Shown: positions 55,034 to 64,000, counted from the stretch's first letter. The stretch is 64,000 nucleotides of DNA from an uncultured Pelagibacteraceae bacterium (GCA_902598655.1 CACKCQ010000001.1:124001-188000); one strand, 5' to 3'. The notes: generated by a model from the sequence alone, not told the origin. Made by a program: numbers and translations.

Positions 55034-56406
55034 TGTTTGAAAAAAAACAAACCTGGTCGGAATCTATTTTAGTTTACAAGGATATTCGAATGCTAAGAAT
55101 ATTACTTCTTGGTGCAATCAGTGGATTTCCTTGGGTTTTAATTGCCAGCAGTTTAAGCCTTTGGCTAAAAGAAGAAGGTTTAAGTAGGTCAACTATTGGA
55201 TGGGCAGGTTTAATATTTGGGGTGTACGCCTTTAATTATTTGTGGGCACCAATAATTGATAGAATACAAATTCCATTTTTAACAAAAAGATTAGGGCATC
55301 GGCGAGGCTGGATCGTCCTTATGCAAATTATAATTTTATTTAGTTTAATTGTTTGGAGTTTTATTAACCCTACAGAAAATTTGGCATTACTAATTAGTGT
55401 TGGATTAGTTATAGCAATTGCTTCAGCTACACAAGATATTACAGTTGATGCGTTGAGAATTGAGCAAATCAATACTGATGAAGGAAAATCTATGGCAGCA
55501 GGTGCTGCTATGGCTGTAGTTGGTTGGTGGACCGGATATAAGTTAGGTGGTGTTATAGCATTGTTTACTGCCGAATTTTTTCAAAACATTGGAATTGAAG
55601 ATTACTGGCAAACTACTTTTTTAGTTCTTGGTGTTGTAGTAATACTGATGAATATAGGTTTAATGTTCATACACGAGCCTGTAACAACAGATAGGCAAAA
55701 TAAACAAAAAGAAACTGACGAAATAATACAATCAAAACTTGGATCAAATAATGTAATAACAAAATTTATTGCTTATATTACTGGTACAATAGGAGGTCCA
55801 ATAATTAGTTTCTTCAAAAAAAATGGTTTCTCAATTGCAGTTGGTATCCTAGGCTTTGTTTTTCTTTTTAAAATTGGAGAAGCCTTTCTTGGAAGAATGT
55901 CCATAGTTTTTTATAAAGAGGTTGGATTTTCAAAAGGTGAAATAGCGATATACTCTAAAACTTTAGGCTGGATAACTACAGTTGTATTTACATTATTAGG
56001 TGGAATATTTGCTATGAGAGCTGGCACAATAAAAACAATGTTTGTTGCCGGTGGATTTATGGCAGCAACAAATTTATTATTTGCTGCTCTCGCGTGGTCA
56101 GGAAAATCTGAATGGTTGTTTGCTTTAGCGGTTATTGCTGATGATATATCCGCAGCATTCGCAACTGTTGCTTTCGTTGCCTTTATCTCTCTTTTAGTTG
56201 ATAGGACGTATACCGCTACTCAGTATGCACTTTTAGCTTCAATTGGAACTGCAGGTAGAACGACACTTGCTTCTTCATCGGGTGCTTTAGTTGATTGGCT
56301 AAATGGAGACTGGGGAACCTTTTTTATAATTACCACTTTAATGGTTATCCCATCTTTAATTTGTTTATGGTTTATAAGGAATAAAATTAAAATTGGTGCA
56401 AAATAA
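55033..56406 (+). CDS. AmpG-like muropeptide permease (MFS)
   Basis: A 457-residue MFS protein from the ATG at 55033; an upstream extension to 54943 would overlap trkH by 90 bases and is rejected. About 12-14 TM segments; the N-terminal GAISGFPWVLIASSLSLWLK and the ASATQDITVDALRIEQ motif match AmpG, which imports anhydro-muropeptides for recycling. TrkH precedes by TAATG coupling and the NlpC/P60 gene starts inside its end. Confidence 0.88.
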   Translation: MFEKKQTWSESILVYKDIRMLRILLLGAISGFPWVLIASSLSLWLKEEGLSRSTIGWAGLIFGVYAFNYLWAPIIDRIQIPFLTKRLGHRRGWIVLMQIIILFSLIVWSFINPTENLALLISVGLVIAIASATQDITVDALRIEQINTDEGKSMAAGAAMAVVGWWTGYKLGGVIALFTAEFFQNIGIEDYWQTTFLVLGVVVILMNIGLMFIHEPVTTDRQNKQKETDEIIQSKLGSNNVITKFIAYITGTIGGPIISFFKKNGFSIAVGILGFVFLFKIGEAFLGRMSIVFYKEVGFSKGEIAIYSKTLGWITTVVFTLLGGIFAMRAGTIKTMFVAGGFMAATNLLFAALAWSGKSEWLFALAVIADDISAAFATVAFVAFISLLVDRTYTATQYALLASIGTAGRTTLASSSGALVDWLNGDWGTFFIITTLMVIPSLICLWFIRNKIKIGAK

Positions 56407-57139
56407 TTTTTTTTTAAAAAAGCCTATTGTCGATATATTAGAGGAGCCAAGGAAGAACTCTAATATTAGCTCTCAACTTATCTACGGTGAGAGTTTTAAA
56501 ATAATTAGTAAAAAAAATAATTATTTTAAAATAAAGACTTTATATGACAAATATTCAGGCTTTATAAAAAAAATTGATAGCTACAAAAAATTCAATCCAA
56601 CTCATAAAGTTGGAATTTTAAAAGCTAGAATTTATTTGGGTAATAAAAAAGAGAAATCAAAAAAGTTTTTACCATTTACGAGCAAGATACAAATTTTAAA
56701 AAGGGATCAAAATTTTATTATGTATAAAAAAGATAAATGGCTAAGATCAAAAGACATATTTCCAATCCAAAAAAAAAATTCTGATTTTGTAAAGATATTT
56801 AAAAGTTTTCTAAATTGTAAATATAAATGGGGAGGAAAAACATTCGAAGGAATTGATTGTTCTGCTCTATTGCAGATATTTTATAAATTTAATAATAATT
56901 TTTTTCCAAGAGATACGATTGATCAAGTTAAATTAAAAAAAGGTGTAAAGTCCAAAAAAAAATTTAAAAAAGGTGATATTATTTTTTGGAAAGGACATGT
57001 TGCTATATGTATCAATACAAATGAACTTATTCATGCTTATGGTCCAAAAAAAAGAGTGATTATAATGCCAATAAAAAAAACTATAAAACTAATTAAAAAA
57101 ACTGCAAAATTAGACGTAAAAAAAATAACAAGGATCTAA
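56393..57139 (+). CDS. NlpC/P60 endopeptidase with SH3-like N-terminus
   Basis: A 248-residue protein. The N-terminal part has two SH3-like segments (about 15-60 and 70-125). The C-terminal NlpC/P60 domain has the catalytic Cys156 in GGKTFEGIDCSALLQ and His in WKGHVAICIN, then ELIHAYGP. It would cut muropeptide stems. The start is TTG (56393) or GTG (56396), 14 bases inside the AmpG-like gene. No signal peptide is visible, which fits action on imported muropeptides in the cytosol. Confidence 0.88.
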   Translation: MVQNNFFLKKPIVDILEEPRKNSNISSQLIYGESFKIISKKNNYFKIKTLYDKYSGFIKKIDSYKKFNPTHKVGILKARIYLGNKKEKSKKFLPFTSKIQILKRDQNFIMYKKDKWLRSKDIFPIQKKNSDFVKIFKSFLNCKYKWGGKTFEGIDCSALLQIFYKFNNNFFPRDTIDQVKLKKGVKSKKKFKKGDIIFWKGHVAICINTNELIHAYGPKKRVIIMPIKKTIKLIKKTAKLDVKKITRI

Positions 57140-57140
57140 G

Positions 57141-58034
57141 TTATTCTCGACCGAAATCAGGTTTAGAAATGTCTTGCTTTTGAGAAATTATTTGTTTTCT
57201 TACTACTTTCGAATTGATTAATTTTTTTATTATCTTTGAATTTTCTTTCTTGCTTATATTCTTCTTAAAATCTTTTAAATTTTTCAAAAAAAGATTTATT
57301 GCTTCAATCATATTAGTTTTATTCTCAAAAAATATATCTCTCCACATTATTTCGTTGGATGCAGCAATTCTTGAGAAATCTCTTAATCCACCTGCACTAA
57401 ATTTAATCAAATTTTTATTCTTTTTTTTCTGAAAATCCTGAGCAGTTTTTATTAAATTGTAAGCAATCAAGTGAGGTAGATGGCTAGTGACTGAAAAAAT
57501 TTTATCATGTTCATCAGGGTTCATAATAATTATTTTAGATCCTAAAGATTTCCAAAATCTCTCTACTTTTTTTTGTTTTAGAACATTTTTATCTTTTATT
57601 ATTATGCACCATTTGTTTTTGAACAAATTAGCATTACCATATTCGGGGCCACTAACTTCGGATCCTGAGATAGGATGGCTCATCACCCAATCAAGATTTT
57701 TTGATAATTTTTTTTTTTTTAAAGAAATAAGGTTTTTTTTTGTCGAACCAACGTCAGTTATAATTGAATTATGATTGAGATTTTTATTTAATGACGAAAA
57801 AAATTTAGGATATTCACTCATAGGAGTGCTTAAAATCACAAGATCAATTTTATTCAAATTTTTATCTAATCTTGTTAAAAAATTAATTTTTTTGTTAAAT
57901 TTTTTAATAATAGATTTATATTTTTTAGATTTTTCAAATACAAAAAAATTTTTAGAAATTTTTTTTTGTATTGAAGCCTTTAATATTGATGAGCCTATCA
58001 ATCCACAACCAATAATAAGAATATTATTAAACAT
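57141..58034 (-). CDS. tyrA: Prephenate/arogenate dehydrogenase
   Basis: A 297-residue NAD(P)-dependent enzyme of tyrosine synthesis. The Rossmann loop is IGCGLIGSSI near the N-terminus. Family segments SHPISGSEVSGPEYGNANLF and ISHLPHLIAYNL-like (here TSHLPHLIAYNL), then AGGLRDFSRIAASN, identify TyrA. It overlaps the hisC stop by 8 bases, so the two are one operon. There is no chorismate mutase domain. Confidence 0.93.
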   Translation of the reverse strand: MFNNILIIGCGLIGSSILKASIQKKISKNFFVFEKSKKYKSIIKKFNKKINFLTRLDKNLNKIDLVILSTPMSEYPKFFSSLNKNLNHNSIITDVGSTKKNLISLKKKKLSKNLDWVMSHPISGSEVSGPEYGNANLFKNKWCIIIKDKNVLKQKKVERFWKSLGSKIIIMNPDEHDKIFSVTSHLPHLIAYNLIKTAQDFQKKKNKNLIKFSAGGLRDFSRIAASNEIMWRDIFFENKTNMIEAINLFLKNLKDFKKNISKKENSKIIKKLINSKVVRKQIISQKQDISKPDFGRE

Positions 58035-59109
58035 TTTTAAAAATAGTATTCATTCTTTTAAGGAATATTTGGTTTTCTTTTGTGTTGCCAATTGTAAGTC
58101 TTAGACAATTTTTTATGCCATATGAATTCATTTCTCTTAGTATAATTCCATATTTCTGTAATTTTTTTAAAGTTGTATCTGCAGTAAATTTTGCTTTTTT
58201 GAAATCTAATAAAAAGAAATTTCCAGATATTTTGTTTGTACCAATATTATATTTTAACATCTCTTTTTTAATTTTTTTGCACCATTTAAGATTATGTATT
58301 ACTGACTTTTTAACAAATTTATTGTCTTTAAGTGATTCAACAGCACAAATTTGAGCAAATTTGTTTACGTTAAAAGGTGGTTTAATTTTATATAATTCTT
58401 TAATTATAGATTTATCACCGTATCCCCAGCCAATCCTTAATGAAGCTAGACCATAGATTTTTGAAAATGTTCTTAAAATAAATACATTTTTAGAGTTTTT
58501 AAATAACTCAATTCCAGATTTATAATCCTTATTCTTCATATATTCAAAATATGCATCATCAACAACCAATAAAATATTTTTATTTAATCTTCTCCTTAAG
58601 TCTAATAGCTCGTTTTTTGTTAAATAAGTGCCTGTTGGATTATTTGGATTTGCAATAAAAACAATTTTTGTTTTTTTTGATGTCTTTTTAAGAATTTCTT
58701 TAACTGAAACTTTAAAATTAATTTCTTTAGCTAATTTTACATTTGCTCCAACGATTTTGGAGTATATCCTATACATGAGGAAACTGTACTGAGGAACAAT
58801 AACTTCATCATTTTCTCTAAGAAACAATTGACAAAGCATTTGAATTACTTCGTCAGAACCAGAGCCACAAATTATCTTGGATTTGTCGCAATTATACTTT
58901 TTTGATATTTTTTGTGTAAGCTCTGAAAATTTACTATCTGGATATTTTGATATATCAAATTTAGACTTAACAATTTTTTCGACATTTTTACTAACTCCTA
59001 AGGCAGACTCATTTGCAGATAACTTAATAATTTTCTTATTACCAGCCAATAAGGATTTTCCTGGTTTGTAACTCTGTAATTTTATGTTTTTAAATCTTAG
59101 CAATGTCAT
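58027..59109 (-). CDS. hisC: Histidinol-phosphate/aromatic aminotransferase
   Basis: A 360-residue class I/II PLP aminotransferase. The PLP lysine is in RTFSKIYGLASLRIGWG. Other motifs: ANPNNPTGTYL, VVDDAYFEYM and RLTIGNTKEN near the end. Pairing with tyrA suggests it also makes aromatic amino acids by transamination, as HisC does in many alphaproteobacteria. Start ATG 59107-59109, diverging from the metX region. Confidence 0.93.
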   Translation of the reverse strand: MTLLRFKNIKLQSYKPGKSLLAGNKKIIKLSANESALGVSKNVEKIVKSKFDISKYPDSKFSELTQKISKKYNCDKSKIICGSGSDEVIQMLCQLFLRENDEVIVPQYSFLMYRIYSKIVGANVKLAKEINFKVSVKEILKKTSKKTKIVFIANPNNPTGTYLTKNELLDLRRRLNKNILLVVDDAYFEYMKNKDYKSGIELFKNSKNVFILRTFSKIYGLASLRIGWGYGDKSIIKELYKIKPPFNVNKFAQICAVESLKDNKFVKKSVIHNLKWCKKIKKEMLKYNIGTNKISGNFFLLDFKKAKFTADTTLKKLQKYGIILREMNSYGIKNCLRLTIGNTKENQIFLKRMNTIFKNV

Positions 59110-59171
59110 AGTAAATATTTCACTATAAATAGTCTTTTAACTAGATAAAACAATAATTAATTCAGCAATAT

Positions 59172-59200
59172 TTGACATATAAATTGCTTTGAAGTAAAAG
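59172..59200 (+). promoter_or_regulatory. Promoter of metX transcript
   Basis: TTGACA (59172-59177), an exact -35, is separated by 17 bases from TAAAAG (59195-59200), a partial -10. Transcription would start about 59206, at the first base of the riboswitch stem, which supports both calls. Confidence 0.62.
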
Positions 59201-59202
59201 CT

Positions 59203-59256
59203 GCATGCGCTGATTTATACTGAATTGCGAGCGCTATAAAAAAACCGCTAAAATGT
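59203..59256 (+). promoter_or_regulatory. SAM-II-type riboswitch upstream of metX
   Basis: A short leader resembling the SAM-II aptamer: stem GCGCT (59207-59211) with AGCGC (59230-59234), the conserved GATTTA segment just inside the loop, an ATTGCGAGCG run, and a 3' A-rich CCGCTAAAA segment that can return to the loop to make the pseudoknot. The placement in front of metX matches SAM-II in alphaproteobacteria and marine metagenomes. The downstream switch is unclear. Confidence 0.82.
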
Positions 59257-59289
59257 TTTTTTCCTCACAATTCAATCAGTACAATTATT

Positions 59290-60423
59290 ATGAATAAGAA
59301 TATTGATACAAAAAAAATAATTATATCAAATCCCATTAAATTGGATTGTGGTAAGGAAATTAATAACTTTCCAATAGCATATGAGACATATGGGGAATTA
59401 AACAGTGAAAAAAGTAATGCGATATTAGTTTTTCATGCTTTGACGGGAGATCAATATGTTTCTGGAAAAAACCCAATAACTAATAAAGATGGTTGGTGGA
59501 GTTATGTTGTTGGAGAAAATAAGCCAATAGATACAAATAAATTTTTTGTGATTTGTGCAAACGTTATTGGAGGCTGCATGGGATCTTATGGACCTAGTAC
59601 TATAAATGAGTCCACCGGCAAACAAATAGGAACTGATTTTCCCATTATAACTATAAACGACATGGTTAATGCTCAATACGAACTAATTAAATATTTAGAA
59701 ATTGAAAAACTTTTTGCTGTAGTAGGTGGTTCAATGGGTGGAATGCAAGTGCTTCAATTTGTTGCCAATTTTCCAGATAAAGCAAAACTCGCAATACCGA
59801 TTGCTTGTACATCTAGTCACTCGGCACAAAACATAGCGTTTAATGAATTAGGAAGACAAGCAATTATGGCTGACAGTAAGTGGGAAAATGGATTTTATAG
59901 TAATTACAAATTAAATCCTGACAAAGGTTTAGCAGTAGCAAGAATGGCAGCACATATTACTTATCTTTCTGAAAAAGGATTGCAGGAAAAATTTGGAAGA
60001 AAATTACAAGATAGAGATAGCCTAAGATATGGATTTGAGGCAGATTTTCAAATTGAGAGCTATCTTAGATATCAAGGATCTGTGTTTGTTGATAGATTTG
60101 ATGCTAATAGTTATCTATATATAACTCGTGCAATGGATTATTTTGACTTATCCAAACAGTACAAAGGAAATTTATCTGATGCATTCAAAAAAACCAAAAC
60201 AAAATTTTTTGTAATATCATTTACATCAGATTGGTTGTATCCAACATCGGAGAATAGAGAAATAGTTATAGCATTAAATTCTATTGGTGCAGATGTCGGA
60301 TTTGTTGAAATAGAATCTGATAAGGGACATGACTCTTTTTTGCTTGATGTTCCAAGTTTCCTAAAGACACTTGGCGATTATATTAATTCAACCTACAAAA
60401 TTATAAATGAAAGAAGAATTTAA
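59290..60423 (+). CDS. metX: Homoserine O-acetyltransferase
   Basis: A 377-residue alpha/beta-hydrolase-fold enzyme that activates homoserine for methionine synthesis. The nucleophile is S148 in [15 protein letters not shown] forms the oxyanion region, and the triad Asp (SDWLYP) and His (KGHDSFLL) are near the C-terminus. The ATG follows the riboswitch leader without a clear Shine-Dalgarno sequence. It overlaps metW by 17 bases. The family name cannot alone separate acetyl from succinyl transfer. Confidence 0.95.
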   Translation: MNKNIDTKKIIISNPIKLDCGKEINNFPIAYETYGELNSEKSNAILVFHALTGDQYVSGKNPITNKDGWWSYVVGENKPIDTNKFFVICANVIGGCMGSYGPSTINESTGKQIGTDFPIITINDMVNAQYELIKYLEIEKLFAVVGGSMGGMQVLQFVANFPDKAKLAIPIACTSSHSAQNIAFNELGRQAIMADSKWENGFYSNYKLNPDKGLAVARMAAHITYLSEKGLQEKFGRKLQDRDSLRYGFEADFQIESYLRYQGSVFVDRFDANSYLYITRAMDYFDLSKQYKGNLSDAFKKTKTKFFVISFTSDWLYPTSENREIVIALNSIGADVGFVEIESDKGHDSFLLDVPSFLKTLGDYINSTYKIINERRI

Positions 60424-61003
60424 TATTATATCTAATTTGATAGAGGAAAATACTAGAGTTCTCGATGTTGGTTGTGGCAATGGAGACTTAATGAAGTTTT
60501 TACAAGAAAACAAAACTAAAGATATTCGTGGATTAGAAATTTCTAAAGAAAAAGTTCAAAATTGTTTATCAAAAGGATTAACTGTTATAGAAGGAAATGC
60601 TGAAAGCGATTTAAAACAATTTCCTAAATCGTCTTTTGATTACGTTATTTTAAGCCAAACATTACAAGCATTTCTAAATCCTGAATTAGTAATTAATGAA
60701 TTACTTAAAGTAGGAAAAAAAGTAATTGTTACCATACCTAATTTTGGTTACTGGAGAGTTAGACTACAATTATTAATAAAAGGCACAATGCCTGTAACGG
60801 AAAATTTACCTCATGAGTGGTACAACACACCAAATTTACATATGTGCACAATTAAAGATTTTTATAATTTTTGCAGTACTAAGAATATTAAAATATATAA
60901 GTCTATTGCTTTAAAAAAAAGTCGAATTTCATTAATAAACAAATCAAATTTAAATTATAAAAATCTTGACTCTCACTTAGGTATATTTTTAATAGAAAGT
61001 TAA
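60407..61003 (+). CDS. metW: MetW methyltransferase-like partner of MetX
   Basis: A 198-residue Rossmann-fold protein with the SAM-binding loop [11 protein letters not shown] and family segments [18 protein letters not shown] and [20 protein letters not shown]. MetW works with MetX in methionine biosynthesis in many bacteria. The start lies 17 bases inside metX and the gloB ATG follows directly, so the three are one operon. Confidence 0.95.
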   Translation: MKEEFNIISNLIEENTRVLDVGCGNGDLMKFLQENKTKDIRGLEISKEKVQNCLSKGLTVIEGNAESDLKQFPKSSFDYVILSQTLQAFLNPELVINELLKVGKKVIVTIPNFGYWRVRLQLLIKGTMPVTENLPHEWYNTPNLHMCTIKDFYNFCSTKNIKIYKSIALKKSRISLINKSNLNYKNLDSHLGIFLIES

Positions 61004-61723
61004 ATGAAAGTAGAAATTATTAAGTGTCTGGAAGATAATTTTTCTTACATTTTAATTAATGAAGCTAATAGAAATTGTTGTGTTATTGATCCTGGTGAAG
61101 CAGATCCAATTATAAATTATTTAGAGAGAAATAAAATAAATTTAAAATATATATTAAATACACATCATCATAATGACCATGTTGGTGGGAATGAGGAATT
61201 AAAAAAAAAATTTGATGCAGAAGTAGTAGGTTATATTGGAGATAAAAGTAGAATACCTCAAATTGATATTTGCTTAAATGATGGTGAAATTTGGAAAGAA
61301 GATATTTTTGAAGCAAAAATATATCATGTCCCAGGTCATACAATAGGTCACATCTGTTTTCATTTTTTTAAAAATAAATTAATTTTTACAGGAGATACTT
61401 TATTCTCCTTGGGATGTGGAAGAATTTTTGAAGGAAGTTATGAGCAAATGTATAACTCATTACAAGTGTTAAAAAATTTAGATAAAGATACAAAAATTTA
61501 TTGTGGACATGAGTATACTTTAAAGAATTCTGAATTTTGTTTAGCACAAGATTCCAATAACAACGAATTACTTAACAAAATTAAAAAAATTAAAGAAAAA
61601 ATTAAACAAGGTAAAACTAGCATGCCATCGACGATTGGTGAGGAACTTAATTGTAATATTTTTCTTAAGTCAAACGATCTAGAAAATTTCAAAAAATTGC
61701 GGGATTTAAAGGATAATTTTTAA
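61004..61723 (+). CDS. gloB: Hydroxyacylglutathione hydrolase (glyoxalase II)
   Basis: A 239-residue metallo-beta-lactamase-fold enzyme that releases D-lactate and glutathione. The metal motif is LNTHHHNDHVGG; other ligands are VPGHTIGHICFH, FTGDTLF and YCGHEYT. C-terminal substrate domain has the typical TSMPSTIGEELN ending. It starts directly after metW, an unusual partner but consistent with co-transcription. Confidence 0.95.
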   Translation: MKVEIIKCLEDNFSYILINEANRNCCVIDPGEADPIINYLERNKINLKYILNTHHHNDHVGGNEELKKKFDAEVVGYIGDKSRIPQIDICLNDGEIWKEDIFEAKIYHVPGHTIGHICFHFFKNKLIFTGDTLFSLGCGRIFEGSYEQMYNSLQVLKNLDKDTKIYCGHEYTLKNSEFCLAQDSNNNELLNKIKKIKEKIKQGKTSMPSTIGEELNCNIFLKSNDLENFKKLRDLKDNF

Positions 61724-61733
61724 GTTATTAAAC

Positions 61734-61761
61734 TTGACTATAATACAACCCGGACTATATT
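61734..61761 (+). promoter_or_regulatory. Promoter of rplU-rpmA-obgE-proB
   Basis: TTGACT (61734-61739) and TATATT (61756-61761) are separated by 16 bases, close to the housekeeping consensus. It lies in the 63-base gap between gloB and rplU, 25 bases before the rplU ATG. Confidence 0.65.
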
Positions 61762-61786
61762 GCTCCCTATAAAATTAGGGTTAACT

Positions 61787-62188
61787 ATGTCATTCGCAGT
61801 AATTCAAACAGGTGGTAAACAATATAAAGTTAAAGCTGGAGAGATTCTTAAAGTTGAAAAACTCGAAGATTCAAAAGAAAATTCAAAAATAGAGTTTAAT
61901 GAAATACTAGCTTACGGAGATGATAAAAATTTAGAGTTAGGAGAGCCAACTATTAGTGGAGCTAAAGTTGAAGCTGAATTAATAAAAAATGGAAAAAATA
62001 GAACAGTTCTTATATTTAAAAAAAGAAGAAGGCAAAATTCGAGAAGAAAAAATGGTCATAGACAAAAATTTACAATGTTAAGAATAAGTAAGATCTATTC
62101 AAAAGATGGTAAAGTCATTTCTGAAGCTGAAAAAAGAAAAGAAATACCATCAAAAAAAATAGTTGAAACTAAGGAAGCAGCTAAATAA
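61787..62188 (+). CDS. rplU: 50S ribosomal protein L21
   Basis: A 133-residue L21 from the ATG at 61787; the frame opens at 61760, but that start lies inside the -10 element and adds nine foreign residues. The N-terminus MSFAVIQTGGKQYKVKAGEI and KKRRRQNSRRKNGHRQ are family marks. A Lys/Glu-rich C-terminal extension (about 105-133) is longer than in many L21. The L27 gene follows after 10 bases. Confidence 0.97.
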   Translation: MSFAVIQTGGKQYKVKAGEILKVEKLEDSKENSKIEFNEILAYGDDKNLELGEPTISGAKVEAELIKNGKNRTVLIFKKRRRQNSRRKNGHRQKFTMLRISKIYSKDGKVISEAEKRKEIPSKKIVETKEAAK

Positions 62189-62198
62189 AAAGTAATTT

Positions 62199-62453
62199 AT
62201 GGCAACGAAAAAAGCAGGTGGATCGTCAAGAAACGGAAGAGATAGTGCAGGTCGTAGACTTGGTGTGAAAAAATATGGTGGCGAGATGGTTGTGCCTGGC
62301 AACATTATTGTAAGACAAAGGGGAACTAAAATATTTCCTGGAGAAAATGTTGGCATGGGTAAAGACCATTCGATATTTTCAGTTGTTAAAGGTAAAGTAG
62401 AGTTTAAAAAATCAAAATCTGATAGAACTTACGTTTCTGTAAAGCCCAATTAA
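62199..62453 (+). CDS. rpmA: 50S ribosomal protein L27
   Basis: An 84-residue L27 at the peptidyl-transferase side of the 50S subunit. Family N-terminus [20 protein letters not shown] (no Firmicute-type cleavable extension) and [20 protein letters not shown]. It lies between rplU and obgE as in most bacteria. Confidence 0.98.
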   Translation: MATKKAGGSSRNGRDSAGRRLGVKKYGGEMVVPGNIIVRQRGTKIFPGENVGMGKDHSIFSVVKGKVEFKKSKSDRTYVSVKPN

Positions 62454-62480
62454 TAGATACAACACTCACATAGTTGTTAT

Positions 62481-63464
62481 ATGAAATTTCTAGATCAAGT
62501 TAAGATATATGTAAAAGCTGGCAACGGAGGGTCAGGATCTCCAAGTTTTCGTAGGGAAAAATTTGTAGAGTTTGGTGGCCCTGATGGCGGCGATGGAGGG
62601 AAAGGAGGATCTGTAATTCTTATTAGTGAAAGAAATCTTAATACTTTGATTGATTACAGGTATCAACAACACTTCAAAGCTGAAAGAGGAAAGGATGGCA
62701 GCGGAAAAAACAAAACTGGGAAAGGTGGTGAAGATTTATATTTAAAAGTACCTTTAGGAACACAAGTATTTGAAGAAGATAATAAAACACTTATTTATGA
62801 TTTTAAAAGTCAGAAAGAGGAATTTTTAGTAGCAAGCGGAGGTAAAGGAGGATTTGGAAATACAAGATTTAAGTCCTCAACCAATAGAGCCCCAAAGAAA
62901 TTTACAAAAGGGGGTCATGGAGAGGAATTTTGGATTTGGCTTCAACTAAAAACAATTGCTGATATCGGTATCATAGGATTACCCAATGCTGGGAAATCCA
63001 GCTTGCTTGCATCAATGACGAGTGCAAATCCAAAAATAGCAAACTATAAATTTACTACAATTAATCCAAATCTTGGTGTTGCTAGTTATGATGACAAAGA
63101 AGTTACTTTAGCAGATATACCAGGCTTAATTGAGGGTGCTCATACCGGAACTGGTCTTGGAATAAAGTTTTTAAAACATATAGAAAGGTGCAAAACTTTG
63201 CTGCATTTAATAGATATAACTGAAGATGATTTATTTATTTCTTACAATCAAGTCAGAAAAGAATTATCAAAATACAGTAAAGATTTAGTTAAAAAAAAAG
63301 AAATAGTAGTTTTAAATAAAACTGACTTAATTGATGAAGAGGAAAAAAAAGAGAAGATAAAAAAACTCAAGAATAAATTAAAAAAAAATATCTTTTTAAT
63401 GTCAACAATGGATAAAAAATCAGTATCAGATATAAAGTCAAAGTTGGTAAACTATGTATCTTAA
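62481..63464 (+). CDS. obgE: Obg-family GTPase (ObgE/CgtA)
   Basis: A 327-residue ribosome-assembly and stress GTPase. The Gly-rich Obg fold covers about 1-158 (GGPDGGDGGKGGSVIL). The G domain has P-loop GLPNAGKSSLL, G3 ADIPGLIEGAH and G4 NKTDL. The C-terminal OCT extension is absent, as in many small alphaproteobacterial forms. The proB start overlaps its end by 11 bases. Confidence 0.97.
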   Translation: MKFLDQVKIYVKAGNGGSGSPSFRREKFVEFGGPDGGDGGKGGSVILISERNLNTLIDYRYQQHFKAERGKDGSGKNKTGKGGEDLYLKVPLGTQVFEEDNKTLIYDFKSQKEEFLVASGGKGGFGNTRFKSSTNRAPKKFTKGGHGEEFWIWLQLKTIADIGIIGLPNAGKSSLLASMTSANPKIANYKFTTINPNLGVASYDDKEVTLADIPGLIEGAHTGTGLGIKFLKHIERCKTLLHLIDITEDDLFISYNQVRKELSKYSKDLVKKKEIVVLNKTDLIDEEEKKEKIKKLKNKLKKNIFLMSTMDKKSVSDIKSKLVNYVS

Positions 63465-64000
63465 GGACTCCAAAACTGTAGCAATAAAAATAGGTTCATC
63501 TTTATTAATAAATGACAATAAAATTATTAGAGAAAAATGGCTTTTGGAATTTGCTAAAGATATTAAAGAGTTACAAAAACTTAAAAAGAACGTTGTTATA
63601 GTGAGTTCTGGAGCAATTGCTTTAGGGTGTAAAAAATTACAATTAAATAAAAAAAGTTTAAAGCTTGATAAAAGTCAAGCTGTTGCATCAATTGGACAAA
63701 TAGAATTAATGAATCTTTTTAAAAAGACATTTAGCTCAAATAAAATAAATATTTCTCAAATTCTAATTACTTTAGAAGATACTGAACAAAGAAGAAGAGC
63801 TATAAATGCTAAAAGAACTTTCGAAAACTTATTTGAGCTTAATTTTGTACCTGTTGTTAATGAAAATGATAGTATTGCAACTTCTGAAATTAAATACGGA
63901 GATAATGACAGATTAGCATCAAGAGTTGCACAAATATCAGGCGCAGATTGCTTAATATTATTGTCTGATGTTGATGGATTGTATTCTAAAAACCCAAAAA
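63454..64000 (+). CDS. proB: Glutamate 5-kinase, 3' end outside window
   Basis: The first 182 codons of an amino-acid kinase: TVAIKIGSSLLI at the N-terminus, VIVSSGAIALGCKKL, VNENDSIATSEI and FGDNDRLASRVA-like (here YGDNDRLASRVAQISGAD) and LLSDVDGLYSKNP. These are diagnostic of ProB, which phosphorylates glutamate in proline synthesis. The ATG at 63454 overlaps obgE. The frame stays open to the window edge. Confidence 0.95.
   Translation, partial: MYLKDSKTVAIKIGSSLLINDNKIIREKWLLEFAKDIKELQKLKKNVVIVSSGAIALGCKKLQLNKKSLKLDKSQAVASIGQIELMNLFKKTFSSNKINISQILITLEDTEQRRRAINAKRTFENLFELNFVPVVNENDSIATSEIKYGDNDRLASRVAQISGADCLILLSDVDGLYSKNPK

Noticed and set aside
61765..61780. Hairpin CCCTA/TAGGG covering the ribosome-binding region of rplU, as a possible L21 autoregulatory leader.
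   Set aside because: The predicted transcript start from the -10 at 61756-61761 falls near 61767-61769, inside the 5' arm, so the hairpin would not form in the mRNA.
1..64000. Search by eye for CRISPR arrays, tRNA/rRNA genes, IS elements, phage or defence genes.
   Set aside because: No regularly spaced repeats, cloverleaf-like segments, transposase motifs or foreign-looking base composition were found in any gap.

Overview
The window reads as a piece of a very streamlined, AT-rich alphaproteobacterial chromosome, most likely from the marine SAR11 clade (Candidatus Pelagibacter or a close relative). This rests on very low GC, intergenic gaps of a few bases, many overlapping or abutting genes, alphaproteobacterial markers (F1-ATPase zeta/DUF1476 protein, class I lysyl-tRNA synthetase, RegA-type and ChvG/ChvI-type regulators), a SAM-II-type riboswitch in front of metX, and glyoxylate-bypass control by a ScfR-type regulator. 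There are about 71 protein genes and no rRNA, tRNA, IS element, prophage or CRISPR array that I can see. No gene-free stretch exceeds 300 bases; the longest, 10589-10885, holds a 53-codon gene and a repeat-rich operator region.

Layout. 1-4354: 3' part of groEL with a clear terminator, typA, then two membrane-protein genes. 4433-9317: a secreted protein, the tldD-pmbA protease pair, a DCC-family protein, a small membrane protein and a TerB/J-domain protein. 9314-12845: isocitrate lyase with an unannotated 53-aa gene ahead of it, divergent from a ScfR regulator across tandem 9-bp repeats, then a TPR protein. 12842-17631: a lysine-rich coiled-coil protein, a cyclopropane-fatty-acid-synthase-like methyltransferase, a DapA-family aldolase, a GT9 glycosyltransferase and a membrane J-domain protein. 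17649-20635: oligopeptidase B, hsp20 behind a heat-shock-like promoter and a ROSE-like RNA thermometer, and a small lipoprotein. 20774-25999: a BMP-type (probably nucleoside) ABC importer facing a purine-type phosphoribosyltransferase. 26027-37701: two DUF1330 genes, AlkA-type glycosylase, EamA transporter, msrA-sulfurtransferase-MFP-RND operon, lysozyme-like lipoprotein, nuclease, zeta protein, VanZ-like protein and phosphoglycerate mutase. 36065-39419: murU-amgK-tsaE-ahcY on the minus strand. 39464-45729: two-component system, DNA polymerase I, BioY and RegA. 45875-50023: a four-gene polyamine operon behind a structured leader. 50024-53498: queuosine-precursor transporter, L28, pyrD, lysK. 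53585-57139: TrkH, AmpG-like permease, NlpC/P60 hydrolase. 57141-61723: hisC-tyrA diverging from riboswitch-controlled metX-metW-gloB. 61787-64000: rplU-rpmA-obgE-proB, the last cut by the window edge.

Genes that work together: agmatine deiminase, N-carbamoylputrescine amidase, a PLP decarboxylase and a deoxyhypusine-synthase-like protein form a polyamine pathway. AmgK/MurU, the AmpG-like permease, NlpC/P60 and the lysozyme-like lipoprotein suggest retained peptidoglycan turnover and recycling. The BMP importer plus phosphoribosyltransferase suggests purine salvage.

The observations I consider least explained are the 53-aa gene and its repeat operator at aceA, the minimal ROSE-like leader of hsp20, the hairpin leader of the decarboxylase operon, a membrane-fusion protein with no coiled-coil hairpin, and the lysine-rich coiled-coil protein.
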